A DNA stretch of 14,475 bases, from contig JNEM01015873.1 in NCBI GenBank assembly GCA_000697335.1, forward strand, positions 1 to 14,475. Reading direction: 5' to 3'. The notes under the pieces were generated by a model that saw only the letters and a list, made by a program, of their open reading frames with translations, was not told where the DNA came from and searched no databases. Of this stretch, positions 1 to 9,281 are shown piece by piece (position 1 is the first letter of the stretch; each line of letters opens with the position of its first letter). The position numbers and the translations under genes were made by a program. Source of the stretch: Conidiobolus incongruus B7586. Taxonomy: Eukaryota > Entomophthoromycota > Entomophthoromycetes > Entomophthorales > Conidiobolaceae.

Positions 1-2
1 TA

Positions 3-5
<3 letters not shown>

Positions 6-38
<33 letters not shown>
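6..38. repeat. TA microsatellite
   Basis: This is an uninterrupted alternating A/T run of 33 bases at the very left of the window. It is a simple repeat in AT-rich intergenic DNA and is likely to vary in length between strains. No gene is attached to it. Confidence 0.95.
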
Positions 39-41
<3 letters not shown>

Positions 42-376
42 TGCAAATATTACTCTTTAATATATTATATACATAATTTATATTTAAATATTAAAAAAAT
101 ATTTAAAAAATTAAAATTAGAAAGTATACCATTTTTTCTTTCTTAACTAATATTTCAGTCCAAGTATCAAATCAACAAAAATAAATAAATTAAAATTGAT
201 TTAATATTTCCATATATATAGTTAAAATAATACCAAATATTGATTTGATATTAATATTTTAAAATCTACCTATCCTAGTCAAAAATTATAATATACAACA
301 TTTCAATAAAAATTAAATAAACAATATCAACGAAATAAAAATATTGATTGTTAATGGATATTATAACTAATAATTA

Positions 377-396
377 ATATATATATATATATATAT
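377..396. repeat. short TA microsatellite
   Basis: An alternating A/T run of 20 bases inside AT-rich intergenic DNA. It is a simple repeat with no visible function. Confidence 0.9.
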
Positions 397-599
397 TTCA
401 AAATCATATAATTTGGATCAAATATCATTTTATATAATTTTAATTATAAATCTGAAAAATAATACTTTACTAATATATTCAAAGCTATAATATAATCAAA
501 TGAATATAATATAATATTAGTTTATTCCACATATTTTTATATAATTATTAAAATTATTTAAGCAAAACATTAATAAATTTCTAAAGCCTATATTTTATA

Positions 600-1030
600 A
601 TTTATATATATTTTTTCTTTATAGGTAATCAACCAAATTGACAACCATAAATATGAGAGGAAATAGACTTTTAGAGCTTAAACAAGGAATCAGCAGTGGT
701 AAACAATTGATTAACACAAAATTAAGGGAAATTAGGGGGTTTACCAAATTACAAGAAAGTAGCTTACTATAAATAAAGTAAATACTCAATACTTACTTAA
801 ATGCTGGATACTTTTGAAAATGAAGAAAAAAAAGATATGTTTATTAAGTGATAAGTTCAACTAGTTCATGAAATGAGGTACTTCCAATGTAACTTCTTGC
901 TTTAGTATGATGATCAAAGTTCCTTAAGTGATAGACAAGATTATTCTCCATCAAAATGAATACTTAATACTATTTCCAATTCTAGACAACAATACCAAGA
1001 GGAAATAAATACGAATAGAAATATCATGTT
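600..1030. other. compositionally distinct island, possible gene remnant
   Basis: This stretch has visibly more G and C and more varied words than the DNA on either side. It begins right after a pyrimidine-rich run ending in TAG (about 611-623), which resembles a 3' splice site. The longest open stretches are a 39-codon plus-strand frame with an ATG at 653 and a 57-codon minus-strand frame with no ATG at its start (about 619-792). Neither resembles a protein family I know. It could be an exon fragment, a decayed gene, a non-coding RNA, or host sequence that escaped the AT drift of its surroundings. Confidence 0.3.
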
Positions 1031-2668
1031 TTTATGAAAAAAAAAATAAATTGATACCCTTGTTTTTCAAGATAATATAAGTCACAATTTTTTAAAATAT
1101 AAATATTATCTTAATTGGATCTTTTTATCACTAATTAAAAATTAATAACAATTGTATTAACTTATATCCAATACATTGAACAAATTTATTTTATTAAATG
1201 TATAAAAGGAAAATATATAATATTATTTTCATACTCTAAATTTAGCTTCTTTGGACAATTAGTAAATACAAGTAAGCCAAATTTTCTTAAAAATCTGATA
1301 TAAAAATGTCACAAATAACTTTATAATGGTGTTTTTGAGAATAAAATTGTTATATTTGATTTAATAATAAATAAATGTATTGGAGCATAATGTTAATATT
1401 ATTAGAAAATTAGGCAATAAATATATAATTAAGAATAATAATTATAATTATATAAATTAATTTTAAACTTAATATAATCTTATTACAAATAATATAATAA
1501 CATTTTTAATATGTTTTAGAAATGATTATAAAATTTAAAAGACGATGCTTTATAAATAAAACATTAATGAATACCCTCGATATATAATACAAGAAATTTC
1601 TGATATATAAATCATATTCAAAATGTGCTAAATAAACGATAAATTATATAACAAACGTTTGTTTTATTCAAATTAATAAATTTCAGACTAAATTCTTATT
1701 ATGAATTTAAGGTTTTCATATATTAAAGGATTTGGAAAGCAAGATAATTTAGACGAAACCAAGTATAGTATCTTATTATTGGCTTAATATATAAAATGGA
1801 TAACAAAGTTAAAATATCATTATTTTAACACTATATTCGAATGTTAAAATTTTAAATTTTTCAAACAATTATATCAAATTTAATTTTAATTACAATTGAA
1901 TATTAAATGATAAATTATGAAATTTATAATAACTATTTATTAAATCAAATTTTAAAGTTAATAATATATTACCAAAAATTGTGGATAAATTATTTTTATT
2001 AAAATTATTTGAAATAAAAATTTTCAATTGAATTAATTGATAGAATATTAAAATTAATATAGTACAAATAATAAATTCTTGTCATTATAGATACGGATAT
2101 TAAATTGAGTTATTTAATATCGCTAATTATCGAAGAATATATATATTATAAACAAATTATATTTCCGAAATGACTTAATTAAGTTATTATAGCGACAAAT
2201 TTGAAAGAAAATGGTGGCAATAATTATTTTTTTTGCCAAGATGATTCCACTCCGTCTTACAAAATTCGGCATTGAAATTTGAAAAATTGAACTAGAAATC
2301 AGTTATTTCACGCAGAATTTTGTTTAAATATTTGTTATAATGAAATGGAAAATCAATACTAGTGTATATATATTATTTAATTTTTTAATAATATTTCCAT
2401 CTATAATATGTAATTTAATGGTCTATCAATCTAAAGATAGTTTGAATTAATTGAATATATATATTTAATGATTCTATTTGAAATATGAATTTGAATAAAT
2501 CAAGTCAATCATTCAAAAAATTTTTAATGTTTGATCATTATATAAATTTAGTAATTGCCCTTACAATCAGTTTATAAAATTTAAAAAATAAAATGGATTA
2601 AAACATAATTAGGGGATCATTTTATTAGATTCATATTAATTTAGATTAATTTGCGAGAATTAAGCAAG

Positions 2669-2676
2669 TATAAATA
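2669..2676 (+). promoter_or_regulatory. candidate TATA box of the acylhydrolase gene
   Basis: TATAAATA lies 46 bases before the ATG at 2722. It matches the eukaryotic TATA consensus and is well placed for a short 5' leader. In DNA this AT-rich such a match is expected by chance, so the call rests mainly on position. Confidence 0.35.
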
Positions 2677-2721
2677 TATGTTTATTATCAGATTTAAGCT
2701 TATGTTACTTATTTTATTAAA

Positions 2722-3630
2722 ATGAATATCGTACTAATGGTTATAGTATTATACTCTCAATTGATAAACTGTAATCTCCAGCTGGAATGCTTAATATTTT
2801 TTGGAGATAGTTTAAGTGATAATGGTAACCTACATAAATTAACTCTTGGATCGTATCCAGATAAGAGATACTATAAAGGAAGATATTCAAATGGTTTAGT
2901 ATGGGCAGATTATATTCAGCAATATATAAATGTAACTCAAGCAGAAAATTGGGCTTACGCTGGAGCTACTACGGATAGCGGACTAACCTACGTAAATCCA
3001 ATGATTCCAAGTGTTAATGCTCAGCTGAATTGGTTTAGACTAAAGGGTAACTCATGTTACAAAAATCGTCCTAGCAACCATTTAGTGTCTTATATAGCTG
3101 GGGGTAACAATTATATCGATAAATCTGTTACGCCTGAAAAGACAATTAAAGATATTCTACGTCATTTAATCACTTTAATAGAAGAATTTGAATTTAAAAA
3201 TATATTGATTACAGATTTACCACCAATTCATGAAACGCCAGCATTTACAGGATCATATCTAAAACCTAATGAAAAGAGTAGAAGTTTTCACTATGATCCC
3301 AATATCAAGTCCAAAGTAGATAAGCATAACTACTTTATAGAGAAATTGGTTCATCAACTCACATACCAATACCCTGAAGTGAATTTATACTTTTGGAAAT
3401 TTTCCAAAGTTTGGCAGTTTGCTAAAGAACTCAATCCATTTAATTCAACGAACTGGAACGCCGAGCTACCATGTTTCGACGACTCTGAAGATAATGATGG
3501 ATGTAAAAATGACAAGGATTACTTCTTTTTTGATACATTTCATCCTATAACTCAAGTTCATGAGTTCATCGCCAAAGATATGTATCAATTTTTGTTAAAA
3601 AGCTGGAAGGGTAAATGCCCAAAACCATAA
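2722..3630 (+). CDS. secreted GDSL/SGNH-family acylhydrolase (esterase/lipase-like)
   Basis: An intact, intronless 302-residue protein of the GDSL/SGNH hydrolase family, serine esterases that cut acyl or acetyl esters in lipids or polysaccharides. Residues 1-17 form a hydrophobic signal-peptide-like segment, so it is probably secreted. Block I is FFGDSLSDNGN with the nucleophile Ser30. It is followed by GRYSNGLVWADYI (53-65), the pattern seen in fungal GDSL lipases. Block II is NWAYAGATT (Gly81 as oxyanion donor). Block III is AGGNNY (Gly127, Asn129). A conserved DLPP stretch starts at 165. Block V is DTFHP with Asp271 and His274, which completes the catalytic triad. Cys251 and Cys261 sit close together and may pair. 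Asn70 and Asn241 are in N-glycosylation sequons. The length is normal for the family. The chosen ATG has A at -3 and directly precedes the signal sequence. The gene is richer in GC than its flanks yet AT-biased, and it stands alone. Family and secretion are well supported; the substrate is unknown. Confidence 0.9.
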   Translation: MNIVLMVIVLYSQLINCNLQLECLIFFGDSLSDNGNLHKLTLGSYPDKRYYKGRYSNGLVWADYIQQYINVTQAENWAYAGATTDSGLTYVNPMIPSVNAQLNWFRLKGNSCYKNRPSNHLVSYIAGGNNYIDKSVTPEKTIKDILRHLITLIEEFEFKNILITDLPPIHETPAFTGSYLKPNEKSRSFHYDPNIKSKVDKHNYFIEKLVHQLTYQYPEVNLYFWKFSKVWQFAKELNPFNSTNWNAELPCFDDSEDNDGCKNDKDYFFFDTFHPITQVHEFIAKDMYQFLLKSWKGKCPKP

Positions 3631-3714
3631 TATTGATAAAGTTATTAATAGAAGGTTAATATTTATACGGCTTTAATTACTAGTGAGATTATAATTTACA
3701 TATTATTATTTTAA

Positions 3715-3720
3715 AATAAA
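3715..3720 (+). terminator. candidate polyadenylation signal
   Basis: AATAAA lies 85 bases after the stop codon of the acylhydrolase gene, a usual distance for a 3' UTR. The motif is common by chance in such AT-rich DNA, so this is a position-based guess. Confidence 0.35.
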
Positions 3721-5350
3721 GCTATCAATAATACTTCAACCAAGATTTGAATCATAAATTCTCAAATCATTTCATTTATTTTGGACAAATTGATTCAGAG
3801 TTTGAAATAATATGAACACTAATTATTAATTAAACAAAATATTTTATGTTTATGAATTATTTAAAATTGTATTATAATGACATGATTAAATATTGGTAAT
3901 ATATTTTAAAATATTCATCACTCCATATGGATCCTAAAATATTAAGTATTATAAAATAGATTTCTAAATTATTGATATTCAAAATATATTACAAAGTATT
4001 CTGATATAATATGCAAATCAAAATTTAATATAAATTATTATTATTATTATTGTTATTATTATTATTATTATTTGGTTTCAAAATTGGATTTTTTAAATAT
4101 TTAATATAAAAAATCTTTTATTAAATGTATTTTAATCATGTCAAAATATTAACACCTTTATTAAATTTTAGGTTAATGAGCTAAGTTTTTATTATTCATT
4201 TAACTTTTGTTGTGTTTTATATTAAGTTTTATAAATAAAGATGGTAGTTAGAAAAGTACTCAAAATATGATTTAGTAAATTATTTATTAATCCTGCTCTT
4301 TAACGTATCGGGACTGTAGGTTTAAATAATTGAATCAATGAATGATATGGGATTTGGATAAAATCTAATAAAGAAAATAAAGAGAACAAAGAGTATCCTT
4401 AAATTATAAACTGACAAAGCCAGCTTAAAATAGAAATAATATTGGTTTAGCTATCAAACTGGAAGAGATGATTAATTTTGAAATGCAACACTTTTATAAA
4501 TAAAGGATAAAATATCTATATCAGGAAGGATAAATATTATTTATTAATATATAATATTATTTTATAACTCTAAACATAAATTTTATAAAATAATTTTAAA
4601 TGCCTTAAATTATATCATTTTATTAGAATCATATATATAATTATAACATTATTTATTTAATTAATTTTGACTATTTTATTCTTATAATATTAATACTAAT
4701 ATTTAATAATAGGAAAATTTTAAAATTGCAATAAAAATATAATTAAATAATTTATAAAAGTTGATAAACAAAATAATATTAATATTTTTTATTATAATTA
4801 ATCAATTTTTACCATATTTTTCATAATCTTCTAGTACCTAAAAGCAGTTTTTTTTATTAAAAATTCAATTTTTGATATTTCATTAATTAATTTAATTTAT
4901 TTATAGGAATGTTCTTATTTTTTGATTATCTAAAACTATGATATTGATATAAGTTTTAATTTAGTTAATATATTTAATATCGTAGCTTTTTTAACTTTTT
5001 TATATTGAAAAATTTTTATAATTATAATTTTATATATTTTACTATTATTATACTAAATTATAAATATTTTTAATATATAATGAAAATATCATTAGTAAAT
5101 TATTTTATTAAAAAAATAATATAAAACTTATTATTATTTTATTTAAGTTGAAAAGTTATATAAAAAGCTATATATTATCATACTCTATCATATTAATAAA
5201 TATTTATTAATTAATAAAATATTTATTTATTGGAATTTATAAAAAAGTTTATATTAACTTATTATATATTATTTAACTAATAGATTATATAAAAAAATTT
5301 AAAATTAATTAATAAAAAAGTTTTATTTTAGAAATTTCTATATTTGGCTA
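3721..5350. other. AT-rich gene-free stretch right of the acylhydrolase gene
   Basis: About 1.6 kb without a recognisable gene, transposon or RNA. It contains an ATT microsatellite (4034-4072) and a somewhat more complex patch at about 4200-4500, which has G-containing words and a purine-rich plus strand around 4370-4400 but no frame long enough to interpret. From about 4500 to 5340 it is almost pure A/T. That part could be very decayed repeats, but I see no ends or motifs to prove it. Confidence 0.6.
4034..4072. repeat. ATT microsatellite, 13 units
   Basis: Thirteen tandem ATT units with a single variant unit (GTT at 4052-4054) in the middle. It is a simple repeat in AT-rich intergenic DNA, probably polymorphic in length. 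Confidence 0.95.
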
Positions 5351-5725
5351 TATTAGATAAACTATAAGTATTATAACAATTGCTACTTAATTGATACCTT
5401 TCTTCACTTTAATTCACTACTAAAGACCTAATTATCTAAATTAGGTCTTATCAATATTTTACAAATCCCTATATCTGAGTGACTTTATTGTTACTTAACC
5501 TTATATACTTATGTGTATATATTCCACTTAGTTATAAAAAGGACTCAGATCCTTCTCTCTAGCTAAAACTTTAGCTTACATTACTTCTTACACAAATAAA
5601 CCTTTTGCTTAACTATTAATATATTTCTTATTATTATTAGTTAACACCTTAATATTGAAGGATCTAGTTATTATATATTTCTTAAGATATTAAGAAACCT
5701 ACTTCCTCTACCCTCAACTATTGTT
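5351..5725 (+). repeat. solo-LTR-like fossil, probably Ty1/copia type
   Basis: This block differs from its surroundings: the plus strand has many C but few G, with CT-rich words such as ATCCTTCTCTCTAGC. It looks like a retrotransposon LTR in plus orientation. It has a TATA-like box (TATAAAAAGGAC, about 5534-5545) followed by a C/T-rich presumed transcript start, a strong palindrome in the presumed U3 part, and a length of roughly 375 bases. The start near 5351 and the end near 5725 are estimates. I could not find a convincing target-site duplication, and no internal region follows, so it would be a solo LTR or a fragment. It is old and decayed. The copia assignment is from overall resemblance only. 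Confidence 0.5.
5423..5449. repeat. perfect 11-bp palindrome within the solo-LTR-like block
   Basis: Two perfect 11-base inverted arms (AAGACCTAATT and AATTAGGTCTT) are separated by a 5-base loop. It could fold as a hairpin or be a protein-binding site in the U3 part of the presumed LTR. It remains perfect although the neighbouring repeats are heavily mutated. Confidence 0.85.
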
Positions 5726-5849
5726 ATTCACTTATATAAACTATATAATAATATTTATTTTAATTAGCTTTTGAATTTTGTTAAATTAAGGGTATTTATA
5801 TATTTATTTATTAATTTCAAATTTAATTTTAAATTAAATAATAAATTTA

Positions 5850-7303
5850 TACTAGCTTATAAAAATAGGTTATAAAATTAAAAATATAAATATTTCTATT
5901 AATATCTTAATTAATTTTAATTTAAATAAATTTATATTAAACTATGTAATTAATATATATTTTTTTATTTATAATATAATATATAAAATTAAATTTAATT
6001 AATTATTAATTGATATATTAAAACTAAAAGTATATCAAAGTAAGTTATAGATTTTCAAGTTTTAATATTGATAGAAAAATTAATATCAAATATATCTATC
6101 TTTTGCTTTTTTAACTTCTTTAAGTTTATAAGATATAAAGTTAACTAGCTTTTTATATTAAATACAACTAATATTATTTTAATCTTCTTAAATATATTCT
6201 TAAAGTTAATTTAAATTTTTTATTAGGGGGAAAACTTTAATTAATTTTTTTAATTAATCTTAAAGATATTTAATTAAGTTAAGATTAAAAAATTATAGAG
6301 GTTATTTTATAATAGTTATTTTATTATTTTTAAGCTATTTAATAATAGAATTTATAATATAATAAAGGGTATTATCTTGTTAGAGAATAATATTTGATTT
6401 AATTAACTTATACTACTCAATATTTTTTTTCAAATTATTATTTAAAATACTTTAATATATCTTAATATTAATACCCCTATCAATTTGATAATAATACCTT
6501 ATATCTAAAGATAATATATATCCTTAAATAATAATTAACTTATTATTATATTTTTAAATTATAATAACATAATAGTTATAAAGTAATTTTTTATTTTTTT
6601 TTGAAATATTTAGTTTTTTTATTAAATTTATTAAAATATATTTTTGTTTTATTAAATTAAATAACTTTATTTTAGTAAATTTTAATTTAATTTTAATATT
6701 AGTATTTAAACTCTTATTTAATTCTATAATAGGGTTTTTTTAGTTAAGGGTGTTTTTTCATAAAATATAAGTAATATATATTCTAATATAAAATATATAT
6801 AATAATATTAGTATTAATTCATTTTCTTATATAGTCTTATAATTTTTGTTATACTTTTATAATAATATTACCTTTACTTATACTAATTAATTTATAAATA
6901 TACTTTTTATTATGTTTATCTATAATCTTAATATATTTAAGTTTTAGTTTAAATGTTTTTTAACATTATTCTTAATAACCCTAGCTATAATAAATTAACT
7001 AAGACTAATAATTCTAATAATCTCACAAGTTGATTTATTTTTATTATAAAGTTAATTAATATATAAATGAACTTTTTTAAACAAAGATTTAAATATTATA
7101 ATATTAATTTTAAAATATTAACTTAATAGTTTTATAATATATATAATATAACAAAAGAAAAATATATATATATAAATTTTCTTATTTATACCCTTTTAAC
7201 ATATAAACTTATAAATTTATAGTTTACTATAGTTAAAATTTAGGTTTTTGATATATTAACTAATCATTAATAAAATATAATCAATTAATATAAGTATATT
7301 ATA
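5850..7303 (-). mobile_element. Tc1/mariner transposon copy 1 (heavily decayed, outer right end displaced)
   Basis: A DNA transposon of the Tc1 family, recognised by side-by-side similarity with copy 2 (7489-9060). It starts directly after a TA (5848-5849) with the same end sequence, in mutated form. Its inner direct repeat follows about 188 bases later (near 6038), exactly as in copy 2. The transposase remnant runs on the minus strand. The inner right repeat is at about 7195-7228. The element then stops abruptly at 7303, where a gypsy LTR begins, about 114 bases short of the expected outer end. Allowing for those bases it would be about 1,568 bp, against 1,572 for copy 2. It is the more AT-shifted copy, consistent with being the older. 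Confidence 0.85.
6080..7096 (-). pseudogene. Tc1-family transposase remnant (copy 1)
   Basis: This is the counterpart of the copy 2 transposase and spans exactly the same 1,017 bases (338 codons plus stop) when the ends are placed by alignment. The two copies therefore differ almost only by substitutions. The reading frame is full of stops made mostly by G-to-A and C-to-T changes, so it cannot encode a protein. A working Tc1 transposase would bind the terminal repeats with its N-terminal helix-turn-helix domains and cut and paste the element with its DD34E catalytic domain. Identification rests on copy 2, where the motifs are much clearer. Confidence 0.75.
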
Positions 7304-7488
7304 TGTAAATATAGTAGTAAATACAAATATAATATAGAGGAAAACTTAATATAAGAATAGTATAACACAAAACATAATATTATAATATAGTTATAATATG
7401 CAAATATAAACAAAGTTTAATTAAACTTCAAATTGGGATAAATTACTAATATATTAAGATTTATATTAAGTAGTATTAATATATTATA
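7304..7488 (-). repeat. gypsy LTR 1, left part
   Basis: It aligns base for base, apart from many transitions, with the left part of the LTR at 13639. It begins TGTAA like that copy. The sequence to its left is Tc1 copy 1, with no similarity to the DNA left of the other LTR, which fixes the boundary at 7304. The five bases 7299-7303 would be the left copy of the gypsy target-site duplication. The last two bases (7487-7488, TA) are the duplicated target of Tc1 copy 2. Confidence 0.85.
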
Positions 7489-7722
7489 CACTAACCCACA
7501 AAAGTGAGTTATAAAATCAAAAACACCTATATTTTTACTAATAACTTGATTAATATTTAATAAAATAAACCTAAATTAAATAATTAAAATCTATTATATT
7601 TATTAGTTATATATATTATTAAATGATGATATTTAGCTATTAATTGGTTAAAATATAAACCTTTAAATTTTATATAAGGTGAGTCATAAATTTGTAGGTT
7701 TTTGGTGATAAAAAAAAATTAA
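7489..7722 (+). repeat. left terminal inverted repeat of Tc1 copy 2 with outer and inner direct repeats
   Basis: The repeat holds two sites in the same orientation that share GTGAGTYATAAA. The outer site is in 7489-7524 and the inner in 7677-7712, with starts 188 bases apart. In Tc1 elements of the IR/DR type such paired sites are the transposase binding sites. The sequence between them matches the right repeat only loosely. Confidence 0.85.
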
Positions 7723-8735
7723 AACCTAGTGTATCTACCTTTAGCTTTTCTAACTTCTTTAAGTTTGTAGGGTATAGAATCAACTAACTTCTTACACTAA
7801 GAAGGGTTAATCTTGTTCTATACTTCTTAAACATATTTTTAAAGTTGATCTAAATTTTTTACTGGGGGGAAAGCTTTAATAGTTTTTTTTAACTGATCCT
7901 AAAAGTGTTTAATTAGATTAAGGTTAAGAGATTGAAGAGGCTACTTTATAACTATTATCTTGTTATTTTTAAGCTATTTGGTAATAAAAGCTGTAATATA
8001 GCAAGAAGCATTATCTTGCTAGAAAATAACATCAGATTTATTTAACCTATATTATTCAATGGTTTTTTTCAATTTATTGTTTAAAATACTTTAGTACATT
8101 TTAGTATTAATTCCCCTATTAACTTTATAAAGATACTCTACACCTAAAGACAACATACATCCCTAAACAATAATTAACCTACTATTATACTTTTAGGTAG
8201 AATTAACATGATAGTTATAAAATAGTTCTGTATCTTTTCTAAAGTATCTAGCTTTTCTATTAGATTTACTAAGGTATATTTTTGTTTCATTAGATTAAAT
8301 AACCTTATTCTAATTAATTTTAGTTCAACATTAGTAGCAACATTTAAACTTTTACCTAGCTTTACAATAGGATTTTTTTAGTTGGGGGTGTTTTTTCTTA
8401 AAGTGTAAGTGGTATCTATGCTAATATAAAGTATGTATAATAGTATTAGTGCTAATTAATATTCTTATATAGTCTTATAGTTCCTGTTGTATTTCTATAA
8501 TAGTACTATATTTGCCTGTATTAACTAACCTATAGATATACTTCTTATCATGTTCATCTATAATCTTAACATGTTTAAGTTTAGGTTTAAATGTTTCTTT
8601 ATTGTTATTTTTAACAACTTTAACTATAGTAAACTAGCTAACACTAATAATTCTAACAATATTATAAGTTGATTTACCTTCTTTATAAAGTTGATTAATA
8701 CACAAGTAGATTTTTTTAGAGAGGGTTTTAGGTAT
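7719..8735 (-). pseudogene. Tc1-family DD34E transposase remnant (copy 2)
   Basis: On the minus strand, 1,017 bases (about 338 codons plus stop) correspond to a Tc1 transposase of normal length. The N-terminal helix-turn-helix is visible as LYKEGKSTYNIVRIISVS (about 8590-8690), the usual Tc1 DNA-binding start. The catalytic part shows VxGCMLSLGVEYLYKVN (about 8110-8170), then QDNA with the second Asp (about 8010). NLNLIKH follows, where Lys stands in place of the catalytic Glu. There are 34 residues between the Asp and that position, which defines DD34E. The C-terminus LVDSIPYKLKEVRKAKG matches the Tc1 tail. Several stops fall where Trp is expected (TGG to TAG), and Glu-to-Lys at the catalytic site is also a G-to-A change, so decay was by transitions. 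It is non-functional. The start at 8735 is inferred from family length. Confidence 0.88.
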
Positions 8736-8827
8736 AATAATACTAATAAAAAAATTTAGTATATCTGTAAAATATTATATAAAATAATAACAAAGAGAGA
8801 AAAAAGATATAGTTATATATTGTTAAA

Positions 8828-9060
8828 TATATCCTTTTATCTCAAAAACCCACAAATTTATAACTCACCTTGGTTAAATATTAAAGGTTAATATTTTTGC
8901 TAATAGTTTACTAAATATATTTAAATATATTTATTTATTATTAAATAATATACCTTAATTATATATTGCAGTTTCAAGTAATTTAATATATACCATTGTT
9001 TTAGTTATTAATTAAAATATATATATTTTTGATTTTATGACTCACTTTTACAGGTTAGTG
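8828..9060 (-). repeat. right terminal inverted repeat of Tc1 copy 2 with inner and outer direct repeats
   Basis: This mirrors the left repeat. The inner site is at about 8835-8870 (AGGTGAGTTATAAA read on the minus strand) and the outer at about 9025-9060 (GTGAGTCATAAAATC read on the minus strand), with starts 190 bases apart. It ends in GGTTAGTG followed by TA. Confidence 0.85.
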
Positions 9061-9274
9061 TAATATTAATAAGATATAGTTTTAATCCTAAAAATAATAA
9101 AAAGATAAAAAATAGTAAAAATTGAGAGGAAAAAGAAAAGCCTAATTTAATAGATAAATTAATATTATTTATATAATTAATTTAGTTATAAAAGTATAAA
9201 TTAATTATATAATTTATAGTTAATTGAATTAAATGAAAGTGTATATAAGAATTTAAAAAATTAATCTCTTAATA
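9061..9274 (-). repeat. gypsy LTR 1, right part
   Basis: This continues LTR 1 after the Tc1 copy 2 insertion and aligns with 13825-14037 of the other LTR. Together with 7304-7488 it makes about 398 bases, against 399 for LTR 2, so the two LTRs differ almost only by substitutions. The first two bases are the second copy of the TA target. Confidence 0.85.
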
Positions 9275-9281
9275 CTCCCTT
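9275..9281 (-). promoter_or_regulatory. polypurine-tract position of gypsy copy A
   Basis: Read on the minus strand, a short purine run lies directly before LTR 1, the place where plus-strand DNA synthesis is primed in LTR retrotransposons. It corresponds to the better kept GGGGGAG of copy B at 14038-14044. Confidence 0.6.

Larger units (their letters stand above)
39..2640. other. AT-rich gene-free stretch left of the acylhydrolase gene
   Basis: About 2.6 kb of very AT-rich DNA with stops in all frames and no recognisable protein, RNA gene or transposon end. Two places are less simple in composition. One is about 600-1030 (see separate entry). The other is about 2200-2350, where short G/C-containing words surround a TGGCA...TGCCA inverted pair at roughly 2214-2239. 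That second patch lies about 400-500 bases upstream of the acylhydrolase gene and could belong to its upstream regulatory region, but nothing specific supports this. Confidence 0.6.
7489..9060 (-). mobile_element. Tc1/mariner transposon copy 2 with IR/DR ends
   Basis: A 1,572-bp cut-and-paste DNA transposon flanked by TA on both sides (7487-7488 and 9061-9062), inserted into the gypsy LTR. The outer ends are inverted copies: CACTAACC...GTGAGTTATAAAATC on the left and its complement on the right, with few mismatches over 30 bases. Similarity between the two ends continues inward for about 230 bases and is strongest at the outer and inner edges. The transposase remnant is on the minus strand between them. 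The element looks complete at its ends but its gene is dead. It is less AT-shifted than copy 1 and than the gypsy host element. Confidence 0.92.

Noticed and set aside
653-772. 39-codon plus-strand frame beginning with ATG in the 600-1030 island
   Set aside because: It is short, shows no family resemblance and no codon signal, and lies in a region where such frames arise by chance. It is mentioned only within the island entry.
619-795. 57-codon open stretch on the minus strand rich in Leu, Ile and Val, resembling a membrane segment
   Set aside because: It has no start codon near its beginning, and hydrophobic composition is expected when AT-rich DNA is read in this frame. No supporting context.
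4501-5340. Possible further decayed transposon in the almost pure A/T stretch before the solo LTR
   Set aside because: I saw no terminal repeats, target duplications, protein motifs or similarity to the elements on the right. AT-richness alone is not evidence.
7677-8870. A shorter Tc1 element with its own inverted ends nested inside a larger one
   Set aside because: At first the inner repeats looked like the ends of a separate element. However, the base after 8870 is TG, not TA; similarity between the two sides continues outward to 7489 and 9060; and copy 1 has the same outer-to-inner spacing. One element with IR/DR ends explains the data better.
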